From: Gemmatimonadota bacterium
GTDB lineage: Bacteria > Gemmatimonadota > Gemmatimonadetes > Longimicrobiales > Gaopeijiaceae
NCBI GenBank assembly: GCA_022827345.1
Contig: JAJDTB010000017.1
Span: 1 to 64,000 of the forward strand
Length of the DNA: 64,000 nt
Reading direction: 5' to 3'
The translations under genes and the position numbers were made by a program. The notes beneath the pieces were generated by a model. It ran no database searches, was not told the DNA's origin, and saw nothing but the letters and a program-made list of their open reading frames with translations. Positions 25,437-33,943 of this stretch are shown in pieces; the first letter of the stretch is position 1, and each line of letters opens with the position of its first letter.

Positions 25437-27019
25437 GCCCCCCACACCGTGATGCTCGTGCCCAGCCAGTCCCGTTCTTCGCGGCTGATTCTGTCGGCCC
25501 AGCTGCGTCCGGTGCGTGCGTCGAAGACGACCAGGTGGCCCGCGTCGGCGCGGCTCAAGTCCATGTAGGCGGCGGTCTGCTCCAGCCCCTCCTCGACGGC
25601 GCGGGTATGCGATCGTCCGTCCTTGACCAGCTTGCACTCCACGACGCACCGGCTCTCGCGCCCTTCGCGGTCAGGCCAGACGACCAGCAGGTCGACCCGG
25701 CGGCTCCCCAGCGCGTACTCCCGCTCGATGCGGCCCCTGGCGTTCACCACGCGGTGTAAAAACGCCTGCAGCACCAGATGCGGTCCAGCCTCCCTGTAGC
25801 GCGCCCGCTCGATCCAGTGCTCGGAGTTCTGCCGGAAGAAGTCCTGGAAGTCTTCCAGCAGCCTGTCCATATCCAGGTGTCCGTCCGCATCGACGTACGC
25901 CGCCCGGCTCTCCGGGATACTGTGCTGAAGGACCCACGTGAGTTCCCGGGGCAGCACCTCGCCGTAGATCGGGTTGGCCACGCGCAGTGTCGGGTCCGCG
26001 ACCACCAGCCCCAGATCGCGCACATACTCGAAGTCCCTGTCCGTGTACTCGCCGTCGCCGCCGCTGAGCAGCGGTTCGATCACTCGGCGCACACGCGGCT
26101 CGCGCAGCTTGTCGGTCAGCTGGTCGATGTGGGTGTCGCGCCGCAGGATCAGCGCCTCGCGCGCCTCGAAGACGTCCCGCTGGGAGATCGGTCGGTCGCG
26201 CAGACGAAGCTGTTGGTTCTCGAAGCAGAGCTGCTTGCCCAGCGCGTTGACCAGCCACGGCTGTCCCAGCGTCTGTTCCCACACCGCCGCCACCGCCTCG
26301 GGCAGGAACTCCTGCCCGGTCTCCTGTGTGTGTTGCCCCAGCAGCGATTCAACCTCGGCCCGGGTAAAGTCGCCGAGGCGCAACGATTCGGCCTTTATGT
26401 TGAAGGCGCTGCCACCGGTGATCACCTCCTTCTCGGAACTGGCGTGGATCCGGTAGTCGCGCACATCGCGAACGCCGCAGAGGACGACGCTCTGGGGAAA
26501 CCCGGCCGGACGACGAGCATAGCCCGCGCGCAACTGCCGTAGCACCGAGATGAGGGAATCGCCGACGAGTGCGTCGATCTCGTCAATCAGCACAACCAGC
26601 GGGGAGTCGGCGGCCCTCGCCCAGGAGTTCAGCAGCGTGCTGAGCGCGGCATCGGGACGGAGCGTCGTGTCCAGTCGCTCCGCCGCCTCGGCGGTGGCCG
26701 TGTCGCCCAGCGTGTGCCTGGCCTCGATGGCGATTTCCGAGGCGATAGCCCCCATCGCCCGCCCCACGTCTTCGCGTGCGGTCTGGGCCGGCTCGACGTT
26801 AAGGTACGCGCACCGGTACTCACCGGCCATTCCGTCGTTAAGCAGGTCACGCAGAGCCAGCAACGCGGATGTCTTTCCCGTCTGCCGGGGTGCGTGCATT
26901 ACGAAGTATCGCTGGACGCGGATGAGGGTCAGGACCTCGGAGAGGTTCACCCGGTCGAGCGGAGGGATGCAGTAATGGCTGTCGGCGCGGACCGGACCGG
27001 CGGTGTTGAAGTCTCGCAT
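25433..27019 (-). CDS. AAA-like ATPase with C-terminal PD-(D/E)XK-type nuclease domain
   Basis: 528 residues. N-terminal AAA_35-like ATPase: HYCIPPLDRVNLSEVLTLIR, Walker A APRQTGKTSA (~43-52), Walker B LVVLIDEIDAL (~138-148). Middle winged-helix-like region. C-terminal (~425-500) restriction-like fold: EYALGSRRVDLLVVWP then RCVVECKLVK, the D...ExK pattern. Such stand-alone ATPases are widespread, often horizontally moved, with no established role; a nucleic-acid or defence job is inference. Oddly placed: inside the minus-strand block between a DAO-type oxidase gene and soxB, and its TGA overlaps the soxB GTG. Confidence 0.8.
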   Translation of the reverse strand: MRDFNTAGPVRADSHYCIPPLDRVNLSEVLTLIRVQRYFVMHAPRQTGKTSALLALRDLLNDGMAGEYRCAYLNVEPAQTAREDVGRAMGAIASEIAIEARHTLGDTATAEAAERLDTTLRPDAALSTLLNSWARAADSPLVVLIDEIDALVGDSLISVLRQLRAGYARRPAGFPQSVVLCGVRDVRDYRIHASSEKEVITGGSAFNIKAESLRLGDFTRAEVESLLGQHTQETGQEFLPEAVAAVWEQTLGQPWLVNALGKQLCFENQQLRLRDRPISQRDVFEAREALILRRDTHIDQLTDKLREPRVRRVIEPLLSGGDGEYTDRDFEYVRDLGLVVADPTLRVANPIYGEVLPRELTWVLQHSIPESRAAYVDADGHLDMDRLLEDFQDFFRQNSEHWIERARYREAGPHLVLQAFLHRVVNARGRIEREYALGSRRVDLLVVWPDREGRESRCVVECKLVKDGRSHTRAVEEGLEQTAAYMDLSRADAGHLVVFDARTGRSWADRISREERDWLGTSITVWGA

Positions 27020-27110
27020 GGCGAAAACGTGGCCCGACCAACGCGGCGACGCAATCAGCGTCGAGCCAGGATCAGGCGCAGGTGGGCGGCGTGGCCGTGA
27101 CGCCTGCCCC

Positions 27111-28418
27111 TCAACCGATCACCGAGTACGACGAGTCGGGGTTGAGCGTCCGGCGGCGGCTGAAGAAGCCGATGTCGCAGCTCCGGCGGGTGTACTTGAG
27201 CGGCATCGAGACCGGGTCGGCGTCGTGGTCGCGTCCGCCCTCCACCGCGTCGATCAGCGTGGCCATGAGCTTGCCCGCCACCGGCGCGTTCTTGAACTGG
27301 TTGCCCGAGGTGCCGACGGCCATGTAGAAGCCGGGCAGGTCGGACTTGTCGTAGATCGGGATCCAGTCGTCGGACACGTCGTAGAGATCGACGAGGCCGC
27401 CCGTCTGGCCCGGGATGCCCAGGTCCTTCAGGCGCTGGGCCTCGCGCATCACCTGGGTCTCCCACTGGTGGGTGAAATTGGTGTTGTAGTCGTCGGGGTC
27501 GTCGACCCACTCGAGAATGTCGCAGGGCGGGTCCTCGGAGCCGATGAGGATGTGGTTGCCGGTGGTGGGCCGGGAGTAGCAGCCGATGTCGCCGTCCGAG
27601 ATGAGGGGCGCGAGCTGGTGGTAGTCCATGCCGGCGGGGGCCGGGACGTAGCACACCTCCTGCTTGAGGGCGCGGGTGGTGATGTTCATGCCGTCGAGAA
27701 CGCCGGCCATTCCGTTGATGATCGCCGAGTGGGGTCCGCCCACATTCACCACGACCGGTGCGTGGATGCGGGAGCCGTCGGATAGCCGAACTCCAGCGAC
27801 GCGGCCGTCGCTCTTCAAAACCTCTACAACTTCGGCATTGAAACGATACTCGCCGCCATGCGCCTCGTTCGCACGCTGCAGGTTGTGGCAAGCCAGGGTG
27901 GGATCGTCGATGTAGCCCGACTCGGGGATGTAGACGGCACCGCGGATGTGTCCGCCGGAGGGCTCGCCGAAGCGGTCGTCGTCGGTGGTGACGGGAGGGC
28001 CGTAGGTGCGGGTGTCGATCCAGGGGAAGCGCCTGGCGACCCCCTCCGCCGTGAGGTCCTCGTAGGCGACATGCAGCTCGTCGAGGGCGGCCATGACGTT
28101 GACGAGATTTTTGTTGCGGTCGTTCTTGATGACGAGGCAGCCGGTGTTGACGTACTGGGCGAGCCCCATCTCGTCGGCCGTGCCCAGGTAGCGGCCCCAG
28201 TCAAGCCAGTAGAAGTAGCTCTCGCGGGCCATCGCGCAGCCGTCGGGCGTGGAGTAGTGCAGGCGGATGATCGCGCAGGTGTTGCAGGTGGAGCCGGAGC
28301 CGGCGGTCGGCTGCTTGTCCACGTTGAGGGTGCGGTAGCCACGCTTGGCCAGCTCGAAGCCGGTGGCGGTGCCGATGACGCCCGCGCCGATGATGATCGC
28401 GTCGTAGTCCTGGTTCAT
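27111..28418 (-). CDS. FAD-dependent oxidoreductase of the DAO family (sarcosine/glycine oxidase-like)
   Basis: 435 residues. N-terminal FAD motif DAIIIGAGVIGTATGFELAK (~6-25). C-terminal GFYMAVGTSGNQFKNAPVAG is the second FAD-contact region of DAO-fold amine oxidases. Probably oxidises a methylated amine or amino acid such as dimethylglycine or sarcosine; the substrate is not readable. It lies upstream of the sarcosine oxidase genes, separated by the ATPase gene, so a demethylation series toward glycine is plausible. Divergent from the sialidase-like gene. Confidence 0.8.
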   Translation of the reverse strand: MNQDYDAIIIGAGVIGTATGFELAKRGYRTLNVDKQPTAGSGSTCNTCAIIRLHYSTPDGCAMARESYFYWLDWGRYLGTADEMGLAQYVNTGCLVIKNDRNKNLVNVMAALDELHVAYEDLTAEGVARRFPWIDTRTYGPPVTTDDDRFGEPSGGHIRGAVYIPESGYIDDPTLACHNLQRANEAHGGEYRFNAEVVEVLKSDGRVAGVRLSDGSRIHAPVVVNVGGPHSAIINGMAGVLDGMNITTRALKQEVCYVPAPAGMDYHQLAPLISDGDIGCYSRPTTGNHILIGSEDPPCDILEWVDDPDDYNTNFTHQWETQVMREAQRLKDLGIPGQTGGLVDLYDVSDDWIPIYDKSDLPGFYMAVGTSGNQFKNAPVAGKLMATLIDAVEGGRDHDADPVSMPLKYTRRSCDIGFFSRRRTLNPDSSYSVIG

Positions 28419-28524
28419 GCTCCCCGTGCCTGGTTGTCGATCTTGTTGCGGACAGCCCCGCCCGCCATGGTGAATGGGAGATGCCTTGAAAGCAAGCTAA
28501 ATCCAGGTCAGGGGGCGGGCGACC

Positions 28525-30504
28525 ATGAATGTGAAGAGAACCTCCAACGCGGTGCAGGGCGTTCTGCTCGCCAGTGTCCTCACCGCGGTCTCCGGCGCTC
28601 CGGATCTGGCGATGTCGGGTACTCGGCTGATGACTATCTCCCTCGCCGCCCAGACCCCCGCGGTCGTCGTCGGCCCCAACCTGCGCGTCGGGCCCGGCCA
28701 GTTCAACGAGCCATGGATCGCGGCCAGTCCGGACAATCCCGACTTCCTGATCGCGGTGACCCAGACCGGCGGCATGAGTTTTCCCGATCCGACGATGGCG
28801 CTAACCCTGTCCACGCGCAGCAACGCTGCATTCGTGAGCCGCAACGGCGGTGTCTCCTGGGAGCCCATCGCGCTCCCCGGCGACGAACCCGGCGCCTTCG
28901 ACCCCATGGTGGTGCCCGGCCCCGACGGACGGATGTGGATCCTGTACTGCTATGTCGGCGCCAACACGATGGGCGGCCTGCTGCCCGACCAGCCGGTGCG
29001 CAGCAACGGCACCATCATGGTGTGGTCGACGGACGACGAGGGCGCGACCTGGGAGGGCCCGGCACGGCTCCGCAGCCCCGTGCCCCCCGACCACGCCCGC
29101 ATCGCCGCGGACTGGAGCGACGGCCCCCACCGCGGCCGCCTCTACGTCGTCTGGAACGATGTGCGCGACTCGTTCATCCGGGACGATTTCCAGCTCTTCC
29201 TGCATACGCTCGACGACGGCGGCAACACGGTGAGCGAGCCGAAACTCCTGGCAACCATCCCGGGCGGCAAGCTCGTGGCCACCGAGCCCGTCGTCCTCTC
29301 CGACGGCGCCCTGCTCGTCACCTTCTACCAGTACTTCTTCCCCCTGACCGACGAGAAGAACGCCCGGATGCCCTTCTTTACCATGCGGTCGGAGGACGGC
29401 GGAGAGACTTTCACCGAGCCGGAGGTCGCGTTCCGGGTCGGCAACCACTCGTGGCCCTACGCCCAGACCGAGATGACCAGCGCGTTCACCCTGCCGATCG
29501 TCGCCTGGGACCGGACGGGTGGGGAGCATGGCGACAACATCTACATCGTCTGGGACCAGGTCAGCGGCGGCACCTCCGACATCTGGTTCCGGCGCTCCAC
29601 CGACGGCGGGCGGAGCTGGTCGGGCCAGATGCGGCTCAATGACAATGACCCGCCGGCGCCCGGCGCACCGCTGGACGACCGCATGATACCGGTCGTCGAA
29701 GTCAACCGGGACGGCGTGGTGGGCGTGGCGTGGTACGACCGGCGCCGCGACAAGACGCGCCGGTGCTGGGAGCTGTACTTCACCTCGTCGTCGGACGGGG
29801 GGGAGACGTTTGCCGCGAACGTCCCGGTGGCGAGCGCACCGTCCTGCCCGCCGCCCACGCACGCTCCCGTGGCGCGCGTTCACAATGTCGCGGCCGACCC
29901 CGACGTGAAGGACCTGACCGAGGAAGAGATCGCGAAGATGGACCTGGTGCAGCGCATGACGATCCAGATGGCGGAGCAGAGCCGCAATGCCAGGGCGCAG
30001 TACTTCGGGGATCTGGGCCACGCCCGCCTGGAGGTCTCCTTCGACAACGCGCGCGGCAACCAGCCCGGCCATTATCTGGGTCTTGCCGGCGACGCGAACG
30101 GCGCCTTCCATCCCCTCTGGATCAGCCGCCGGAACGGAATCGACGAGCTGTTTGCGACCACGGTGGAGATCGCCACGGAACCGCCCGCGGCTCCTGCCGG
30201 CGAGGAGACGGACATTACCGGCGAACTGCTTGTGGTGGCGGGCCCAGTCGTCTACGACGCGGCCGGTGGCACGGCAACGGTGGACGTGCAGCTGAGGAAC
30301 GTGTCGGACGCGGTGGTGCACGGGCCCGTGCGGCTGCGCGCGGTGGGCGGCGCAGGCGGCGAGTGGTCGTTCGAGGGCAGGATGGGTTCGCATGACCGCC
30401 TGCCGCCGGGCGGCCTGAGCGAGCCGGTCAAGGTCGAACTGGAGACAGGCCCCGGGACGGACGCGACGCTGGACTTCCGGATCTACGGGCGGGTTGGCCC
30501 ATAG
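28525..30504 (+). CDS. Secreted sialidase/BNR-repeat protein
   Basis: 659 residues with a signal-like N-terminus (MNVKRTSNAVQGVLLASVLT). Repeated Asp-box motifs (SxDxGxxW/F) mark a six-bladed sialidase-type propeller: STDDEGATW, SEDGGETF, STDGGRSW, SSDGGETF. Each blade has conserved IVW or IAW strands (IYIVWDQVSGG). The Arg triad typical of true sialidases is not obvious to me, so the protein may be a non-enzymatic BNR propeller or act on another glycan. C-terminal ~100 residues form a beta-sandwich-like region. Divergent from the DAO gene. Confidence 0.75.
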   Translation: MNVKRTSNAVQGVLLASVLTAVSGAPDLAMSGTRLMTISLAAQTPAVVVGPNLRVGPGQFNEPWIAASPDNPDFLIAVTQTGGMSFPDPTMALTLSTRSNAAFVSRNGGVSWEPIALPGDEPGAFDPMVVPGPDGRMWILYCYVGANTMGGLLPDQPVRSNGTIMVWSTDDEGATWEGPARLRSPVPPDHARIAADWSDGPHRGRLYVVWNDVRDSFIRDDFQLFLHTLDDGGNTVSEPKLLATIPGGKLVATEPVVLSDGALLVTFYQYFFPLTDEKNARMPFFTMRSEDGGETFTEPEVAFRVGNHSWPYAQTEMTSAFTLPIVAWDRTGGEHGDNIYIVWDQVSGGTSDIWFRRSTDGGRSWSGQMRLNDNDPPAPGAPLDDRMIPVVEVNRDGVVGVAWYDRRRDKTRRCWELYFTSSSDGGETFAANVPVASAPSCPPPTHAPVARVHNVAADPDVKDLTEEEIAKMDLVQRMTIQMAEQSRNARAQYFGDLGHARLEVSFDNARGNQPGHYLGLAGDANGAFHPLWISRRNGIDELFATTVEIATEPPAAPAGEETDITGELLVVAGPVVYDAAGGTATVDVQLRNVSDAVVHGPVRLRAVGGAGGEWSFEGRMGSHDRLPPGGLSEPVKVELETGPGTDATLDFRIYGRVGP

Positions 30505-30514
30505 GGGATCGGCC

Positions 30515-30543
30515 TACTCATATACTCATATACTCATACTCAC
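30515..30543. repeat. Short tandem repeat of TCATATAC
   Basis: Two full copies and one partial copy of an 8-bp unit between convergent genes. Microsatellite-like, AT-rich. No coding role seen. Confidence 0.6.
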
Positions 30544-30570
30544 TCGGCTTTGGGCCGCCAGAACCTTGCA

Positions 30571-30593
30571 GATTGTCAATCCGAATGACAATC
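30571..30593. terminator. Inverted repeat between convergent genes
   Basis: GATTGTCA (30571-30578) and TGACAATC (30586-30593) pair perfectly around a 7-nt loop. Placed between the sialidase and CocE genes, which converge, so a terminator is likely by position. There is no T-run, and a protein-binding operator is also possible. Confidence 0.35.
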
Positions 30594-30610
30594 GGTAAGG
30601 GATTGCCCCC

Positions 30611-32422
30611 CTACGACACCGGCCGCCGCCTCACCGGCACCGTGAGCCGGCTCTGGTACTCGCCCCCGTGGTGGAAGGTGATCGTCGCCGCGCGCGCGTC
30701 CGCGCCCGACTCGTGCGTCACCCGGCCGCCGCTGTTGTAGTTCTTCTGCAGCCACACCGAATTCGGTGAATTGAGGATCAGGCGCAGGCGGCTGCCCCTG
30801 GCGATCTGGCGCGCGAAGAACTGGAAGCCGTTGAAGCGGTAGAGGTTGACCTCGCCGGGGTTCACCAGCTCCTCGACTGTGCGCGAGTTGCGGTAGCGCG
30901 CGCGCATGATGTCGCCGGTGAGAAAGACGCTCGAGCCATCGGGGCGGATCTCGTAGACGGTGACCATGAAGTCGGTGTCGGGCACGTCGAGGGTCATCCA
31001 GGCGTCAAACTCCATGAACCCGGCGAGGTCGGTCTCGGTCTCGAAGGGCTCGGTGTGGTAGACGAGGCCATTGCCGAAGAGATTCACGGCGAAGTGCTCG
31101 TTGAGCGGCTGTTCGCCCCAGAAGAAGTGGGAGAGGTTGTTGCCCGACTCTACGTCCTCGAACTCGCCGGGCCGGGTGTCGAGCGGGTCGTAGACGTAGG
31201 TGTCGGACGGGGTGTTGCCGGTGGGCTCCGGCGCCAGGATGCCTGAGTGGAAGATGTCGTTGGGACGACCGTCGGCGGAGTCGAAATGGTAGGTGAGCTG
31301 GTCGTTTGAGATTTCTTCCAGCGCGTCGGCGTACTCCCAGGCGTCGCGGCCGGCGATGTAGACCGCCACGCGCTTTTCGAGGAACCAGGGGCGCCGGCCG
31401 TCCTTCAGCGTCCAGTCGTACCACGCCTTGCGCAACGAGTCCTGCGGGACGAGGGCGCCCGGGCCGAATTCGAGGCCGCCGACCTGATCCACCGACGTAC
31501 CGACGCCGCCGTGGTTCCAGGGGCCGATGACCAGGTAGTGCTTCGCCTTGGCCGCCTCGTTGCCGTGGCGCATGTGCATGCGGTAGTGCTGGAGCGCGCC
31601 GCGCTGGTCGCCGTCGTAGTGGCCCGTGATGGTGAGGATGGGGATGTCCATCGCCGCGAGCTGTTCGGGGGAGGGGGCCGAGGCCAGCCAGTACTCGTCG
31701 GGTGTGGGATGCTCCATCCAGGTCTGGAAGCGCGTGGTGAGGTTGCCGACGATCCGGTCGAGCTCGGCGAAGGGGCGGTGGTTGAAGTAGCGCTCCGCGA
31801 AGGCGTCGTACCACAGCTCCGAGTCGGCGAAGATCGTGCTCTGCGCCGCGTTTCCGCTGGTGAAGGTCAGCCAGGTCATGTTGTAGGGGACGAAAACGTT
31901 GTGCACGAAGGGGAAATCCGTGCCCAGGTACGCAGCCGCGGCGGGCACGATGGACTCGAGGCTGGGGGGCAGCTCCTTCGCGGTCGTCCACTGGTCCCAC
32001 CCGCCGTAGGACGCCCCGTACATGGCCACCTTGCCGTTCGACCACGGCTGCACCGCAAGCCACTCGACGACGTCGTGACCGTCCTTGTCCGCGTCGTGGA
32101 AGGGCTCGAATTCGCCCCCGGAGTTGCCGCGTCCGCGTACGTCCACGGCAGCGAAGACGTATCCCCGCTTCGCGTAGTAGCGGGCCTTGCCGTGGTAGAC
32201 GTCGCTGATGTACGGGGTGAAGCCCAGGATGACGGGGAGCGGCTCCATCTGGTCCGCCGGACGGTAGATGGTGCCGTGGAGATTGGTGCCGTCGCGGACG
32301 GGGATCGTGACGCCCCACTCCATCTGCACATCCGAGAGCTGGGCGGTGGCGGGGGCCGGAACGGACGCCGTGAAACCTGCCATGAGGGCCGTGACACGGA
32401 CACCGAGTTTCTTGGACCACAT
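30611..32422 (-). CDS. CocE/NonD-family X-Pro-type hydrolase, secreted
   Basis: 603 residues from ATG 32422, which begins a signal peptide (MWSKKLGVRVTALMAGFTAS) ending near ATAQ. Alpha/beta hydrolase with nucleophile GASYGG (Ser138), acid GHYDGDQ and histidine GPWNHGG, followed by a C-terminal jelly-roll (~370-600). The family contains cocaine esterase, X-Pro dipeptidyl-peptidase and glutaryl acylases; in a peptidase-rich genome a peptide or ester substrate outside the cell is plausible. Convergent with the sialidase-like gene. Confidence 0.85.
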   Translation of the reverse strand: MWSKKLGVRVTALMAGFTASVPAPATAQLSDVQMEWGVTIPVRDGTNLHGTIYRPADQMEPLPVILGFTPYISDVYHGKARYYAKRGYVFAAVDVRGRGNSGGEFEPFHDADKDGHDVVEWLAVQPWSNGKVAMYGASYGGWDQWTTAKELPPSLESIVPAAAAYLGTDFPFVHNVFVPYNMTWLTFTSGNAAQSTIFADSELWYDAFAERYFNHRPFAELDRIVGNLTTRFQTWMEHPTPDEYWLASAPSPEQLAAMDIPILTITGHYDGDQRGALQHYRMHMRHGNEAAKAKHYLVIGPWNHGGVGTSVDQVGGLEFGPGALVPQDSLRKAWYDWTLKDGRRPWFLEKRVAVYIAGRDAWEYADALEEISNDQLTYHFDSADGRPNDIFHSGILAPEPTGNTPSDTYVYDPLDTRPGEFEDVESGNNLSHFFWGEQPLNEHFAVNLFGNGLVYHTEPFETETDLAGFMEFDAWMTLDVPDTDFMVTVYEIRPDGSSVFLTGDIMRARYRNSRTVEELVNPGEVNLYRFNGFQFFARQIARGSRLRLILNSPNSVWLQKNYNSGGRVTHESGADARAATITFHHGGEYQSRLTVPVRRRPVS

Positions 32423-32521
32423 GCGAGCCTCGCGATAACCGGGGAATCGGATTGCACTGGCAAGTTTGAAGCCAGCAGCGGGCACGGCAATGGCAGGCCT
32501 CAGCCCGACCTCGCCGAGTCC

Positions 32522-33673
32522 CTAGTCACGGCGAGACGAAGGGATGCCATTCAACCACAACACCTTCCGCACCAGGTCCGCTTGCCGCGAAACGCCCTGT
32601 TTGCGAAAGATCTGCTTCAGGTGCCAGCGGACGGTGCCCTCCGCGCGTGCCGTTGCCGCGGCGATTTCCTGGACCGTCAGGCCCTCGGTCAGCATGGTTG
32701 CCAGTTGGCCTTCGGTGGGAGTCAGACGCAAGGACTTCGCCACCAGCGCGGCGTCCAACCGCGGCTTGGCTTCCGGATTGACGATCAGCGCCAACGCGGC
32801 AACCGACTGTGCGTCCAGGTCCCACACGCCCCCGGCGACGGGAGTAACGTGCACGACCAGCCGGGTCCGGGCGGCGGGGTGTCCGATCGTCAACGAACCG
32901 GCCGACGGGAGGACACCGAGCGGCGGTACCGCACGGGCCACCAATCCCCTGATTTCGTCGTTCTCCCTGACCATAGCGGCACCCAGGAAACCACCTCGGT
33001 CGGACAATCCACCGTCTTGCGCCAGCATGCCACGTGCCCGGTCGTTTGCGGACAGGATGCGGCCGCGCCGGTCGAGTTGAATGACACCGAAGTGGCCGTT
33101 TTCGAGCAATTCCTCAAACGAACTGCGCACTGCCCCGGCATTGGCCAGCGCCTCACGCACACGCGCGAAATGCTGAACATGGGGCAGCAATCGCCGGATC
33201 ATCTCGGTCTGAGTGTGACTCCAGCCTCCAGCCGGTGCGGTGGAGTCCGCAAGGGCCCACACGATGTGCGACCCGTCCCCGCTGTCCAGGCGCACGTGGA
33301 AGCCGTTCTTGCTATTCCGCCACCTCTTGTTGTACGCCGCGGAGCTTCCTTTCTCCCTCTCGGTGTACAACTGATCAGTCGGAGTAAGCAGACCGTCGGG
33401 CAAACTCAGGAGACGAGGGACGCGTTCGTCGTGAGGATAGATCTGCGTCAGGTAGCGCTTCTCGAAGTCGTTACGGCGTTCGTCGCCGTAACAGATCTGG
33501 AAGAAGGACAACCCCAGATCGGCTCGCGAGTGCCCCCGCGCGATCACCAGGGTGTTACCGTCCATCCGGATGAGTTCATTGAACATGCAAGCCGGCTCGG
33601 TCCATGCTACATCACCCAGGGCGGCCTGGTGCAGTTTCCTGACAACGCGCTCGAACTCGTCGTATTCGGCCAT
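32522..33673 (-). CDS. LuxR-type transcriptional regulator with PAS-like sensor
   Basis: 383 residues. Start ATG 33673 has AAGGAG 6 nt upstream; the frame continues far beyond it but without family sense. A variable N-terminal half (~1-190), a PAS-like segment (FEELLENGHFGVIQLDRRGR, ~197-216), then a C-terminal LuxR helix-turn-helix (LTPTEGQLATMLTEGLTVQE, ~320-375). Probably a ligand- or redox-responsive activator. Divergent from the HTTM-asnB pair, so likely controls it. Confidence 0.82.
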   Translation of the reverse strand: MAEYDEFERVVRKLHQAALGDVAWTEPACMFNELIRMDGNTLVIARGHSRADLGLSFFQICYGDERRNDFEKRYLTQIYPHDERVPRLLSLPDGLLTPTDQLYTEREKGSSAAYNKRWRNSKNGFHVRLDSGDGSHIVWALADSTAPAGGWSHTQTEMIRRLLPHVQHFARVREALANAGAVRSSFEELLENGHFGVIQLDRRGRILSANDRARGMLAQDGGLSDRGGFLGAAMVRENDEIRGLVARAVPPLGVLPSAGSLTIGHPAARTRLVVHVTPVAGGVWDLDAQSVAALALIVNPEAKPRLDAALVAKSLRLTPTEGQLATMLTEGLTVQEIAAATARAEGTVRWHLKQIFRKQGVSRQADLVRKVLWLNGIPSSRRD

Positions 33674-33943
33674 GATTCTCCTTTGGTGTGCGGAAGCTGA
33701 AACTGCCACCAGGCAAATCGTACACTCGGCAAAATGTGGGGGGTCCACTCCTGCATTGAGAACTCCCAAATTGGGGGGGGTACCTTGCAGTGCCGTCGCC
33801 AGCGGTGCTTCCGGGAATGCACCCGCCCGATCATGCATTGGGTCTCTGAGCGCCGAACACTGGACGAAACGGGTCGATTGGGCCTCTTTGTTCGAAGGTT
33901 GATCCAAATCGTTCTGGACTCTTGGCCTCCCGTGATCCCGGAA

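Noticed and set aside
25437-25649. Upstream extension of soxB
   Set aside because: Arg/Gly-rich, overlaps the ATPase coding end; GTG 25436 gives the family's normal length.
28801-30393. 530-residue minus-strand open frame
   Set aside because: Shadow of the sialidase-like gene.
30515-30543. Possible CRISPR-like repeat
   Set aside because: Units are 8 bp with no spacers; it is a microsatellite.
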